Shown here: positions 1-12,894 of the stretch, piece after piece
Layout of the letters: every line of letters begins with the position of its first letter
How positions within the stretch are numbered: position 1 is the stretch's first letter
NCBI GenBank assembly: GCA_013398295.1
Contig: VZSF01010416.1
Coordinates: 704,098-768,097 of the forward strand
Length of the DNA: 64,000 bases
Reading direction: 5' to 3'
Source of the DNA: Chionis minor
Taxonomy: Eukaryota > Chordata > Aves > Charadriiformes > Chionididae
Made by a program: the position numbers and the translations under genes
The notes under the pieces: model-generated
Told to the model about the DNA's origin: nothing
The model's input: only the letters and a program-made list of their open reading frames with translations
The model's database searches: none

Positions 1-3000
1 AGGCTCTTTCCAGCATCAGCATTTCTAGCTGTTTTTCTAGGCACTGAAGGATGTAGAAAGCGCGGGAACTCAGCTTATATAGAGAAGGAGGAGAGGAAAA
101 ACATCCATGAAATAGGAAAGGGAAACAGCACTCTGGGAGAAACATGAGCTTTACGTCCAAAACATGGTGGCAACCACTTGTTAGCATCAGTCACCAGAAG
201 CACCTTCATTGATTTCAATAATAAATGACTCCCCCCTGAGATTGAGACTTTGTGAGCTCGCTGCCACAGCATCTGTGACCTTACAAGGAGTTATTCGCTA
301 CCCTTTAGGAGAAATTAATACATTTTTTGTAGCCCATTAAACTTCACGTCTGTTATCTTGGGCAAATGAGAATTCAGGCCTCTATATGGCACATTTGGGA
401 CCCCTCAGTGGAGGGGAGAGGGTGATCCAGTGGGTGCCTCCATATCATCCAGGTGTGCAAGTGAGGAGCCAGACTTCACCTGGAAGCTGTATCTCCTGCT
501 GATAATGGACCTGAAGCTACCCTCATGTAGAAACATCCCGCCTCGAGGCTTTGGTGACATCCCAGTATCACAGCTCTGACCTGCCTTCTTAAAACACGTG
601 GCAGAATCATCTTGGTGTTAATATCTGGGCAGATATAAATGAAGATTAACTCACGCTGGTAGATACACAAGGATGCAGGGTTGCTACAAAAAGAAAATCA
701 GGCCTGCAATGCCAAGAAATTGTCTCCGTTTTCAGCATAGTTATCTGAGCTTCTGAAGTTTAAGAAATCCATTAAAGTTACGAATAACCAAAAACTTTAG
801 ACCTTTGTTTCCTCAACTCTGATGGAGCCGCCACCCTTTACGATAACGTGGTTATTCCTTGGGGAACCTACCGTGGATTTAACAGACTTCAGACCCCGGC
901 TCAGGGAAGCTTCCCACCATAGGAAGACGTGAGAAGTACATGACAGTCCCATTGTAGTGAAAGGTACATAAAGACACCCTAGAAGTCAAACACAGGTTTG
1001 GATGTTTACTGAATCAGGCCCTAACTGCAAGCTCCATGAATGCATTGAACTCTGGATACTCCTTTACCTGGGACTCCATTTTCCCCCCGTCTTTGCTAAG
1101 AAAGACTAGCAAAACTGATAAAGGTGAACACTGAACAGAGACTATTTTTATTTTGTTAGATTTACTTTGCACCTCACATTTATCGTGGCTGTCCTAGCAG
1201 TGATGCTGTCCTAGCCATGATGTAATCTGCAATTAACTAGTCTCCTTTTGTCAGCCTGCATCATCAAAGCCTGTTTTTATGGAGTGTTAAGTCTAATATT
1301 TACAGTGTTAAATACTTGGACAATATTTAAATTGGTTTCATCACATACTATATTTAGTTGGAGTGATATTGTCTGGTTAACAGCAATGAAAACAATTCCG
1401 TTCTTTTGGGTTTTATATTTTGAGTGGGTATTAGGTAACTGGAAAATATGGTCATTATATTTGTCTAACATTTCTACAAGTTGTAACATGGCATTTCAAT
1501 TTGGGCTTTAACTCATGAATTATCCGTACGCAAAACTTTTGAGAAGTTTCCAGGTTCAACATCGAAACAAGCACAGAGTTCAGTGGCGTGTCTGAAAGGA
1601 AGGCAGTTTAATATTTATACACATATATATAAAAGTATGAAGACATTTTTCAGGACCTTTTCTTTCCAGCAATACTGCTGTTACACAAAGCCTGCTCCAA
1701 ATGTATTTTTACTGTCAAACAAAAATCACAATTAATGTGTGATGTAATCCCAGTCTCACAGAGACAGACATTGCTAGATTTCTGCCTACTGAGCCTTGGA
1801 GTTTTTATTTGTCTGTGTAATTCATGTTTGTCTCCACTTGTAGCTTTTGTAGGCAATCTTGCCCATACTTTCCTGAGTAATTTTGTCCTTTGAACCAAAA
1901 GCCTGTAAGACGTTGCAGCTGTGCTGACTCATCTCCAGCAACAACGAACTCTTTCTTCAAACGAAGAAGATGTCTCCCTTCTTCAAAGTAGAGTTCTTTT
2001 CTAGAGGTTTTTGCTAATGTTTATGCATCAGAGAAACTGCTATAAGAATATTTTTTTTGTGTCCAACTTCAGGAAAAACAACCTTTTACCTTTTATGTCT
2101 TTAGCTTTTCTCTCTTTTTCTAGTGTTGGTGTTAGGACACCTTCCCATCTCGGTTATGTGATTTCTAGCTGTCCCACTGAGTTAGTTATTCCTCTCCTTG
2201 ATGATCGCAGCCGTGGTCTCTGAGCCAGAACAATACCTCCTCCGTATGTTGGCTCTCCTCCACCAGAAATTTCTGCTCCAAAAACTTTTGTCTATAGTTT
2301 TTACGCAAGAGTCAGAACCATGAAGGAGTACGGCATGGACGAGGATTTTCTCCTGACTCTTAAAAAGGACTCTGCTCACAAAACCATGACTCTGACTCAG
2401 TTTTGTTGAGCTAGGTCTCTATGCAGAGGATCTCACTAACAAGAAATAGCTGTAATCCCTTCAGGCAGCCCTTTGAACCGCCCAGGAGCTCTTTGACAAA
2501 GCCTGATAGTAACTTCTGAAACACTTGAAACTTTTAATCATCCATTTTATTTATTTTTAGCAGCTAGAAACAAGAGATTCTGTAGGAATTTACAGTGAGA
2601 CTACAGAAAACTAAGCACAAACCAAGAGGTGCACGGTAATTTTGCTAGTTATCGTATAAAATGAAAACTGGTACATTTCTTCCCTTGGTAAGTCATAGGA
2701 TTTTGAGAATTGAAATCTGACTGGTTTTAGAGACTTTTAGAAGAAACACAGTAAAGTCCATTTCTCTCTGTGGATTGTAGTTCCTCCTTCACACTGCAAT
2801 GTGAGTTTGTTCATTGCACTTCAAAGAAGTTTGGAGTATGGAAGCAGCTCTACTTCCCCTTCTGCTAAACTTGTACCAAAGCCTTCACAGGTGTCACAAA
2901 ATTGTTGCCTGCACATAGCTGGCTAGAAGAGGGGTGGGAATGAGGAAGAAAAATCCCATCTGTGTGGCATTTCCATGACTTGGTGGCCAAAGTCTCCTGC

Positions 3001-6000
3001 GTGTGCTTTTAAAAATAGCTTGGCTGTCGCCCGCTGAAGCTCCAGCTTACAGTGTCTAGCCGAAAGTAAAACTTACTCATCCAATAAACAAATAAAAGAG
3101 TAAAACTATCCATAACCAAATAAAAAATGTTTGATTTCCAGGGTAAATCCCTGGTAAATCACTTGGATAAGGCTGAAGTCTACCTTTGGCTCCCTCCCAT
3201 TCTCTCACTAGCTAAGTATTACCAAAGGAAGCACCTCAAACAAGCGAACTTTGCTTTGGCTTGAATGCCAATGCCAAATTGTCCAGGGCAAATAGAGCAA
3301 CCTGGGGAACATCAGAGCCTCTGAAGAGTCACTTCTAGAATACGGAAAACCTTGACAGTATTTATCTGTTTTCTTTACTATATCCTTATTCACCATCCAC
3401 TCTTACAGAGGTGAACACCTCTCTAAGACATTTTCTTTTCTACACAGGAAATCAAGTGCCGAACACTTCTTCCACAAACACTGATCTTCTTTTTTAAAGC
3501 ATGCTTGAGACTCTTAGAAAGGATTTGAGTGGCCAAAGTTGAAATTTTCTTATTGTTTTTCATTCTGTCCTTGCTTTTGTAGGTTGGACCTCAGTATTCA
3601 GTGCCTAGCAAATACGCTCTTCAATTGCAGTTTGGAAATTCCTGGTGAAAAAGTCATAGAATGCTATAGGTGTGGGAAGGATAAAGACATGGGAGCCAAT
3701 GTCTTTGCATCTTATTTCCTATTTTACACGTGGTCCCATGTCATTCTTGTATAAATTGTTTTACATAAATTTCGTAAAATATAGCATTTTGTGGGTTTCA
3801 CTTGGCAAGACAGTCGTTGGCATATTTTGTTTTAGGGAAAACCCCCCTTCTCCAACAATCTTCAGGACAATTTGTGAAACTTTCAAAATATCATTGTTTG
3901 TACAAAACCAGAGTTTATTTCAGGCTTTTCTAAAGCATTGGGCTGGTTTGGAAAATGGAAGGGAAAGGTTTAGTCCTATTCCTTCATGAAACTGTGTTTT
4001 AATTTAAGGATGTCACAAATTTTATGGCAGTCTTTATTTACTTTCACCTAGCCCCCCAAAACAAGTATGACTTCCAGATTTGCTACAAAGCAAGTTAAAA
4101 AGCAGGAAATGTAAAACAAACTTTGATTAAGAGCCTGATTCTGCTGATTAAAATCAGTGGCCAAACACTCTCTGACTCCAGAGATCAGATTTGAACCTTT
4201 ATTGCGCTGGACCTGCTCCAAAACCCACTAAAGTCAATAGGAGTTTTTCTTTTGAGCCCAGTCACTGGGTGTCTGTCTGCCTTTTTCTCTCTTAAATTAT
4301 AAATCACCAGGAGGAGTTTAATCTTGCAGTTTTCAGTGCCAGCGTGACATTTATTTTAACTTTGGCTGTTGACAAAGCACCCCGCATCCTGCATTTCCCT
4401 GCTGGCAATCACATGTCTATTCTAACTCACATGTTACTTTCTGTCAGGGATTTTATTTTATTTGTCCTCTGCTTATTGCCATCCACTTCTCCAACCCTCC
4501 CTTTTCATCTGTCCATCACATTTGGCAGCAAGAAAAATGGATCTATTTTGCAATACCAATTTCAGTGCCACTTGCCAGTCCAAATAAGAGTTGTGTATCT
4601 AACACACCATACAGGGTCTTGCTTTCTGGATTTTGTCACAAGAGCTGTATTTTCTCAGCAGCTTATTAACAGCGTGTGTTTGGGGTGAAAATTAAGCAAA
4701 TGGAAAAAGGATGTCACAGCAAGGAGCTGTATTGCAACACTTAGGTTATTATATTGCATTAAGTTAAACAAAGAGTGTTTAGCCGTGTTATGACTATGAT
4801 TCTCATTCATTCCAGTCCCTTAAGAAAATGTATTTGAAAAGAGGCAACTTTGCTCAATTTCCCTTTGGTCAAAATGCTCCCAGGTGCCACTCTTGTGAAT
4901 TTGACAGGAAAAAAAAAATTGTTAGGGGGGAGTAGAACAGGGGGAAGATTGCCATAACTCTGCTGGTGCCAAGAATAAGAAGAATAATGGGAACCGCTAC
5001 AAATCGGAAACTTTCTTTTGGTCATTTATCAAGCCCATATTATTTTCTCATCTTTCACTGTCTTCAGAGCGCGTGTGTCAGGTGAACAAAAAAAAAGTTA
5101 CAAGAAATCTTGAATTGCGCTCCACTTTCCCAGAAAAATGTGCTGACCATCTATCGTGTGCTTGAGGTCAACCATGAGGCTTTTCAACTGGTTCTGGAGC
5201 CATAAATAGCCCTTGGACAAGGCTGCCAGACAGCTGAGAAGGCTTTGAATTTCTCGTTCAAGGAAGGGGTGACATACAATTGCTCAGCACCAACCCTTCG
5301 ACTGGCTCTTTCCCACATCTGGGCAATGACTTTGTTGCCTAAGTGGGAGCTGAGCAATTCTGGAAATTGGACTCTAAGTAGAAAACATTCCCACTGCTGC
5401 TCCGTTAGTTGCATTGGTAGGGAAATAAAGAACTGGGATGCTTTTACCATATGTGGATTTCAGAATAATTTCTAAATCCCCCATGCCTGAGCCATAGCTT
5501 GCTGAACAATTCTCATCAACTACTGTTCCTGATAAGGGTGGAAATGATGCAGGTGACTTTGATAAGATAAACTTCTTGGGTGACCTAATTTAAACGCAGC
5601 TATTCTACCTCGCTAATGCCTAGCCACTCGGTGGGCTTTAGCCGGAAAATTCTCAGTTCTCAAATGAAAGGGACAACTGTGTCTGTCAGGTCAGTCCCAC
5701 TGACCTCCGCAGAGAAATCAGCCCTCTGATATGCTTCAACAGTGGCTGCTGTATCCTTTCTCCCTGTAGGATTTCCCAGTGTAAGATCTTCCTTCTAAGT
5801 CTTTGCTTACAAACCACTGCCTGCAACTCTCTCTTACTTTCCTGAACTGGGCATAAAGCTGTTCAAAGGCGATTTCCCCTTTTCTGATGAAAAACAGTCA
5901 CACTGCTCTCTACTGATCTGACAGACACATTTTCTCCCATGCTGTCCTTCATTCACTACCCAGACTGTGCCCATCTTCTCCTGTTCCTGTTCACTCTCAA

Positions 6001-6239
6001 AAACTCGCTTTTTCCATAAGGCAGAGAGCAACATGCAACATGCAGCCAAGCAGGTGAGGAGCTGTGTCTCAGCTCCTAAAACACACCCTGCTTGTCGCGT
6101 ACTGATAATTGCACATCTGATCTTAACGGCTGCATTATTTCAGAGGCCATCCATCCATCCATGCATTTATTTCTCACGTGTGAGCAGCATCCAGGGCTAA
6201 TCTTGAGTGGCATCCAACATAGGAAACTCACCCAGCCTC
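1..6239. other. Intergenic DNA, no gene recognised
   Basis: No exon, RNA gene or recent transposon could be recognised on either strand. Reading frames are short (at most about 114 codons), show no family resemblance and have no paired splice signals. Composition is AT-rich and typical of bird intergenic DNA. An undetected non-coding RNA or distal enhancer cannot be excluded. Confidence 0.6.
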
Positions 6240-6570
6240 AGGGTATGAAAAAATGGGCAAACGCTAAACAATACGTGTTGTTAAGCTGTGAAACTGCTTG
6301 CCACAGGAAACTGTGGATTCAGAGAGATTTAGAAGTAGCTGGATAAATTCCTGGAAGCAAAATTCACCAGGGGCTATTAAATACAAAGACACTATGTCTG
6401 GCTCCGGAAATCCCAGCACCACAAATCACCGGCCCTGAGCCACAATCTGTGTGCCCCGTTCTGATATCCTTCCTTAAGTACCTATGACTGCCGGCTGCCA
6501 CAGGCAGGGTATTGGGCTGGATGGACCTTTGGTTCTAACCAGTTTGGCCATTCCTGTGTTTTTGTGTTAA
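6240..6570 (+). mobile_element. Old CR1-like LINE 3' fragment
   Basis: The stretch resembles, by recall, the 3' end of diverged reptile/bird CR1 elements. There is a 'tgaaactgcttgccacagg' segment near 6290, a 'agctggataaattcctgga' segment near 6336, and near the end 'gggctggatggacctttggt' followed by a 'ttggccattcctgtgt' tail at about 6513-6560. Many substitutions suggest an ancient insertion. It is in sense orientation and contains no intact reading frame. The boundaries are estimates. Confidence 0.6.
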
Positions 6571-7507
6571 TAGATGAGCTGGGACTGAATATCACATTTG
6601 GCACTAATGTCTCTGCGTTCACCCAGCAGCATTTCTATCACCGGCACTCTCCAAGCTGCTTCTGTCACGACATCTGGACATCATGTAGCACCTGAAGCAC
6701 ATTAAGCTTTTTCAGCAGGTAATAAACCCCTGGATAGTGACCGGCAGGCGAGCCCCAGTCTCTAAATACCCACCACGGACATTGCTTTCTCCAGCAATTG
6801 CCGAAGCCTGGTTTAGATTAAACAACTTCAGACCAGCCACTGCAGAAGGGCAAGGCTGGAAACGGAAGTCTCTCTTGTTTTGTTTGGGCTCTTTTTTCCT
6901 GCTGATTGGTTGTTTTGGGCTTGTTTGTATTCTGGCAAGTTATTTACAGGACAAGTATAAGGCTAGACAGCTGAATGCATCGAGAAGGTCAGCCAATTTC
7001 TCAGGCTCCTGTCTTTTCCCAGCTGTTCCAGATGAGCAAAAGGATCAGGCAGGGCTGTATCTGGCTGGTTGCTTTCCACAGCATAAGGTAGACGTCATTG
7101 GTATAAAGCAAAGGGCTGAAGAGGTTAGAGGAGGCTGGGGTGGCAATGCTGTACAGGACACCGGCAAGACCCCTCTCCCTGTTGGGAAATTGCTCTTTTC
7201 AGAGCCATTCCCGGTGTTGCATATCCAGGACCACTGGAGGGTGCCAGGCACAGGTGGCCCAGCCCCACCAGTGTGCAACCCATTATATGAGCACAAATGC
7301 AGCAGATCACCATGAACAGGGGAAGGAGAAGCACAGCACCTTTTTCACACATCAGATATGGGGGACAGGGTTGTCCTCACAGGTTGTCCTCCACTTCAGC
7401 TGAGTCCCCCCGAGCTGCCCTGGGAATTACTTGCCTCTTGTCCTGTTTCTGGTCTTGTCAAGGGGGGGAGCTCAGCCTGGAAAGAGTTGCATCAATCAAG
7501 TTGATAG
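6571..7507. other. Intergenic DNA, no gene recognised
   Basis: Nothing identifiable. A 192-codon + frame (6737-7315) begins at GTG, lacks any recognised domain and has no splice context; it is treated as chance. Confidence 0.55.
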
Positions 7508-7889
7508 ATGAAGGAAAGAAGGGAGGAAGGGATGGGAGAAAGAAAGGATGGAAGGAAGGAATGAAGGAAGAAAGAAGGAAGAAAAGAAGGAGAAAAAAGA
7601 AAGAAAAAAGGAAAATAAAAATGTTTTTTAAAAAATGGAAAAAAGGAAAAAAGAAAAAGGAAAAGAAAAAGAGAAAGAGAAAGAAAAAGAAAAAGGGAAA
7701 AAGAAAAAAATGAAAAGAAAAAGAAAAAATGAAAAGAAAAAGAGAAAAGAGAAAAGAGAAAAAAGAAAAAGAAAAAGAAAAAGGGAAAAAGAAAAAAGAA
7801 AGAAAAAATGAAAGAAAAAGAGAAAAGAGAAAAAGAAAAGAGAAAAAAGAGAAAAAGAAAAAGAAAAAGAAAAAAGGAAAAAAGCAAGT
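7508..7889 (+). repeat. Polypurine (GAAA/GGAA/GAAAAA) low-complexity tract
   Basis: About 380 bp consist almost wholly of A and G on the + strand. It starts with GGAA/GAAA units and drifts to GAAAAA and GAAAAAG units. One interruption near 7621-7637 contains a run of six T. The poly-Phe/Ser and poly-Lys/Glu reading frames over it are artefacts of composition. Such tracts are length-variable and can form triplex (H-) DNA. Confidence 0.95.
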
Positions 7890-9987
7890 ATGCATTTCTG
7901 ATGACAGCTGCACAAACGTGCCTTATTCTGGCAGATCTCTCAATTAAAATCAAGCCACCCTAATTTAAGAGGAAAATAAACACGGGCCTGATGTTATGTG
8001 CTTTCCTTTCAAAAGGAATCAGCCTGAGGAGAGGCAGCAGGGCCCTCAGCTTGGGGCGGCTGGTTGTGAGGGAGAGGCAGACCTTGCTGCATCGGCTGAG
8101 ACGAAGCAGAGGAGCAGTTTGCACCCCTGCAGCAGTGCTGGGGCCGGGGCAGAAGAGCCCCCATGCTGTCGTGGCTCTGGGGATGAGGGGAAGAGCCTGG
8201 TCTCAGACAGGTCCGTACCACTGGAACCTGGGGCAGAAAGTTCAGTGCGATGGCTCACTGCTCCTTTTTGACCGAGTCCGTAGCAGCCAGGGGCCGCAAG
8301 GGAGAGCTTGGACAGTCTCTGCCCTGACACTGTCCCTTATGGTGAACACTTAAGAAGTTCCAATCATGTTTTCTCAAGTTTTCCTTCTCCCACATTTTTA
8401 ATTAAAAATGAGGGCACTTTCTTTGCGCTTAGCTATTCTAAAATGACTGGCGAACAACATGAGGGGCTGCTTTTTAACCAAGCAAGCGAAGAGTACCATT
8501 TGCACGAATCCACACGGTTACTGCAGTGCTCTGGCTCTACCATAGTGCTCCTGCACTCTCCAGGATGGGAAAGAACTGCTGGATGGCTACATCGCGACCT
8601 GGGAATAGCAAAACTTTCTTAAAAGCCCCTGTTCACCCTTCTGCTGTTGTTTTTTTGTTCGTTTTTTTTTTTCCCCTCACCATACTCATGGTGAAATAAA
8701 GAATCACCATCCACCTTTGGGTAAGAAAATAGCCAAAATCCAATGAGTCAGCCCACAGACTGAGTTCCCACTGTGTCTCCCATGCTTGTTCAACGAAAAC
8801 ATTCATGGAACATTAGACGTTCTCTGTGCCACTTAGGGACCAGATAACATGGCATAGGCAAATAGCCTGGGGCTCTCGCAGACCTCCACGAGCCAGGTGG
8901 AGGTCTTAGCCTGCATGGTGGGAACTGCTACTATGTTGTGATGGAAGAAACCAAAAACCAGCAGCACAGGGATGCAAAGGTCCGAACTGTAAGAGGGTCA
9001 CTTGCCCAGGCTGGACATCTAAAATGCGCGTTTGCTGCACGGAAGGATTCTGCTTGGTGTTTCAGTGGAGAAAAAAAGAAAGAATTTAAAGAGTGTAACA
9101 ACAGGAAAAACGTGAACTCTTCAGCATAAGCTATCATGGATTCAGCTCTGGATTACAGAGGTTCAAGAGATCAAAGCAGTAGCAACCAGAAGGGACAAAC
9201 CAGAGACAGCACGCAGATAAAAGAAGAGATGAAAGCCAAAGAAAGCTTGGATAGGAGGCTGATGTTGGGAAATGAGGAACTGGGATTGGATTAAACTGGT
9301 AGTGCTTGATGTGTTGTCTAGTCCCTTTTTTGGCTCCATTGGTTTCTGCAGAACCGAAGCTTTGGGGGTTGGGGGATGAAAAACAGTATCTCTGTTTTTT
9401 GTCCTTGCCAAGAAAAGCTTCCCTGTGTGAGTCATCTCTGTGCTGCCTGTGGAAGGCTGCAAAGAGCTGGGACAAAAAGTATCCTGCTGGGGTTAAAATA
9501 CTGCCGAAGGGGACAGTGGACCCAGATTCGGCTGAGCTGCAGGCTCCCCAGAAGTCACCCTGGTAGGACACACCACCTACTCTTTGCCTTACATGTTTGT
9601 GCAGGGACCCAGCTGATGCACAGTGTTTCCTTACGCCCCGGGATCCGGTGCAAATCTGGCCCTCAAGCAACAGGGGACTTTTTTAAGCTGATGGGATATC
9701 TCTGGGAATTTTACACATTTTAATATAAAGCGTTCCTATTGCCTGGCCTGAGAGGGTAACACAAGCAGTTGCATTAGCTGAACCCATCATGGCCTCTTGA
9801 CAAAGGATCAATTAATTATTCAGTCAATGCATCAGGGAATGGGGGAGATCCTCTCACATTTGCAGCTCCTCAAAGAAAGCTCCTCTGGGTGAGCAGGTGG
9901 GGCTGATCACTTCCCACAGCTGTCCTGCATGAACTGGGATTTGCATCTCTCCCTTCTGTGAGAGCTCACCTGGGCCATCAGCTAGCT
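7890..9987. other. Intergenic DNA, no gene recognised
   Basis: No supported exon or repeat family. A 178-codon - strand frame (9134-9670) has no recognisable domain and no splice-site pairing. Confidence 0.55.
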
Positions 9988-10061
9988 GGGAAGAGGAGGA
10001 GAAGGAAAAGGAGGAGGAGAAGGAGAAGAGAGAAAAGAGAAAAGAAGAAGGACAAGAAGAT
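9988..10061 (+). repeat. GA-rich (GGA/GAA) simple repeat
   Basis: About 70 bp of purines built from GGA, GAA and GAGAA units. The Ser/Leu-rich frames on the opposite strand here are low-complexity artefacts. Confidence 0.85.
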
Positions 10062-12871
10062 CTGAGGAGAGGATGTGCTGCCAGAGGAGGAGCTGTGGCA
10101 TGGTGCAGTGAGATGCTCCTGTTGCAGGACTGACTGGGATGGAGGGAGGGACCTTTCTGAGCAGTGGAGCCTGAAAATGAAAGGAGCACGTGATAGTTTC
10201 GGGCTAATGCTTGCTTCTGGACCTGGTGCTGTGGGGAATTGCTGCAGTCCAGCAGTGGGATGTGTTGTGGGTGAGGCTTTGGTGCGGAGGGGGAGCAGGG
10301 ATTGCTCCTGCACTCTGAGTTACTCTGCCCAAAATGCATTTGGGGACTGGCTGCGACCTGCATGCTCAACTCTGAGGTGGGATGGGGTTAGAAAATGAGA
10401 TCTAAATGACTCTGTGGTTTGAGAAGTAAAGCTTGGGGTGGAGGGAGGAGAGATGTGGCCCGTGAATTGGTTGAATTTTTATTTTTTTTTGTCCTTTTTC
10501 CTGTGTATGGAAGGGTAAGCACCGTGTCCTTCACAGCCTCCTCTCTCTGTCTCTCTTGCCCTTGCTGGGGCTTCTTGTGCATTCACCCCCTACTCTGGGT
10601 GAAAAGCGGGAAGGTCACATCCCTGCTTGGGGGTGAAGCCATGCCCGTGCCAAGGTCAGCCAGTATTTGCAAGCTGCACTTGTAAGGCCAGAGAAAACCC
10701 AGATTTCCCTCTGGGTGGCTGTGGAGCAGCACCTCAGCGATCTCCAGCTGCCATCTGCTGGTAAGTGCGCCGTGCCGGAGCCGGACAGCCAACGCTTGGC
10801 TGCTGGACCCTTCCCTGGCTGGGCATCCCTGGGGAACCAGGGACCTGCAGCAGGAGCTGCCAGCTTCCCATGCCAGCCGGGGCAAAGCAGCGCAGGAGAG
10901 ATGGCAAAGAACTCCCTGAACTAAAGGGACCTTGTTTCAGGGCACGTGTGGGTGAATCAATGCCGTTAGAGCCGAGCACTGAAGGACAAGCGGGGTTTAA
11001 GTGCTGCGGTAAACTTGATGATTTATTAGAGACTAATTTTTTCCTGGAGACATATTAAACCTGCCTTGGGGAGGCGGGGAAGGGGTGGGAAACAATCTGT
11101 TAAAATATGTTTCTGCTGTCTTCTGGTCACTTAGGCACAGAAAAGCAAGTTAGCAAAAAGCAAAGTGGTTATCGAGTGCTTGGGTCTTTGCATAGTGGGG
11201 TTTAGGTTTTGTTTTGGGTTTGTTTTTTTTTTTTTAAATTCTGCAACTTCTGAGATGCTCTGCTGCATATTTGCCACAGATGGTATGACTGAGATGGCCC
11301 TCAGGGCTATGGCGTGAGCACTAGCTGTCCCTCAGAGCGTGAACAGTAGGTTGAAGGTGCTGTTTTTGCCCCTGGCTGGCCTGGAAACACCCTCTCCCTG
11401 CCCACAGCCCTGCGCTGCAGCTGCCCCTCTTATCTCCGACCTTGTCAGGTGCGTCACGTAACACGGTGGCCAGCGATGGCCTGGTGCGTGACCTGCCAGC
11501 AGGCATCCGTCCCCTCCGCATACAGCCCAACACATCACCCCTTCTGCTTTGGGTTATGGTATAAAGCTAGTAAGTGTGAAAATGTCCCAGACAGCGCCAG
11601 ACCCTTTGACGCCGTTCCTGCCTTCCCTGCGTGCAGGACTCTTGTAGGTGGGAGGCGAAAAGCCACAGATACTGCCAGAATTGCACTGAGGAATTTAATT
11701 CCCCGGATTCGGAAGGGGGATTTCCTGGGGTGATCACAGGAAGGAGTTGGCATGGATGCACTGGTCCTTGTGAGCAGCAGCCCTGGACTCGGTCACTAGT
11801 GAATGCATTGGTTAACACCAACAAATGCAGTGGAGAACTAACAGTTTTGAATAGATGAAGTCCTTACAAGGTTCATGAAAATAAATGATGGAGCAGAGAA
11901 GAAAGACCCTATCAGTCCCACCAGCAGAGGAAAAATTCAAGTGTGAGATTTAACCCTCACTAGCCAGGACAGAATCCACAGCAGCAGTGTACTCTGACCA
12001 CCAGAATGGATGTGTGAGACCTCGCACCTTCCTCTGACACCAGAGCCTCCTGTCCTAGGATGTACATCCAAAGGACAGAAGGTTTCATCAGCCTCATTGC
12101 TCACAGAAGAGCTTGTTTCTTGGGATCCTTTTGGAGACCTGCCCTTGGAGCTGCAGCTTGGAAGACTGCAAGTTGAAGAGCAGAGGCCGTGCTAGGAGAG
12201 TAGTGGGGCCTCAGCTGAGCACCAACATTGGCAATTTTCCTGTGGAACTGGTGAGGTTTTCCCTGAAGTCACAATTTCTGGAGTCATGGGATTGCAGTAA
12301 GCATCCCAAATCTCATGCAAATATGAGACTCACTTGTGGTGGAGAAAAGTATAAAGATGTTCTCCTCAGAGAACAGAAACCAGAAGGAACAAAAAAGCTT
12401 CACTGCTAAAAAAAGGAAAAAAAAAAAAAAAACCAACCTCATTATATCATTCCATTTTGGCCCCCAACTCAAGAATTTTTAAGGCTTGGAGTTGGCAGTA
12501 ACAAAACTCCACCGATGTTTTGGCCAAGACGAAGGGCGTTATTTCTTGTGTCATGGCTGGTGTCCCAAACCAAATGATTCCCTTCCCATGTACTCAAAAC
12601 TCTTCCCTGGAAATCCATCTCCACATGGGGCTCTTTATCACATTCTGTCCTCAGATTCTCCAGGGCATCGCGAAACAGCAGCATCCTCCCATACTAAGTC
12701 TCATCACACTGTGCAAGTTGATGGCAGTAGTTTATCAAGTCTGATGTATTCCTCGGGATACAAGCTGCTCAACTAAGGTATAGGAGTCATATAAGTTATT
12801 ATTATTAGTATCACGAGGAAGATTAGCATTGGGGGTGTTGCTGGAGGATGTCATAGTCTCTCTATGTCATT

Positions 12872-12894
12872 CTATTTATTTATTTATTTATTTT
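12872..12894 (+). repeat. (TATT)n microsatellite
   Basis: About six consecutive copies of the tetranucleotide TATT. Confidence 0.9.

Noticed and set aside
6737..7315. 192-codon plus-strand frame
   Set aside because: Begins at GTG, shows no family resemblance and no conserved motifs; expected by chance in a GC-richer stretch.
7458..7953. Phe/Ser-rich and Lys/Glu-rich frames
   Set aside because: Pure products of the polypurine tract.
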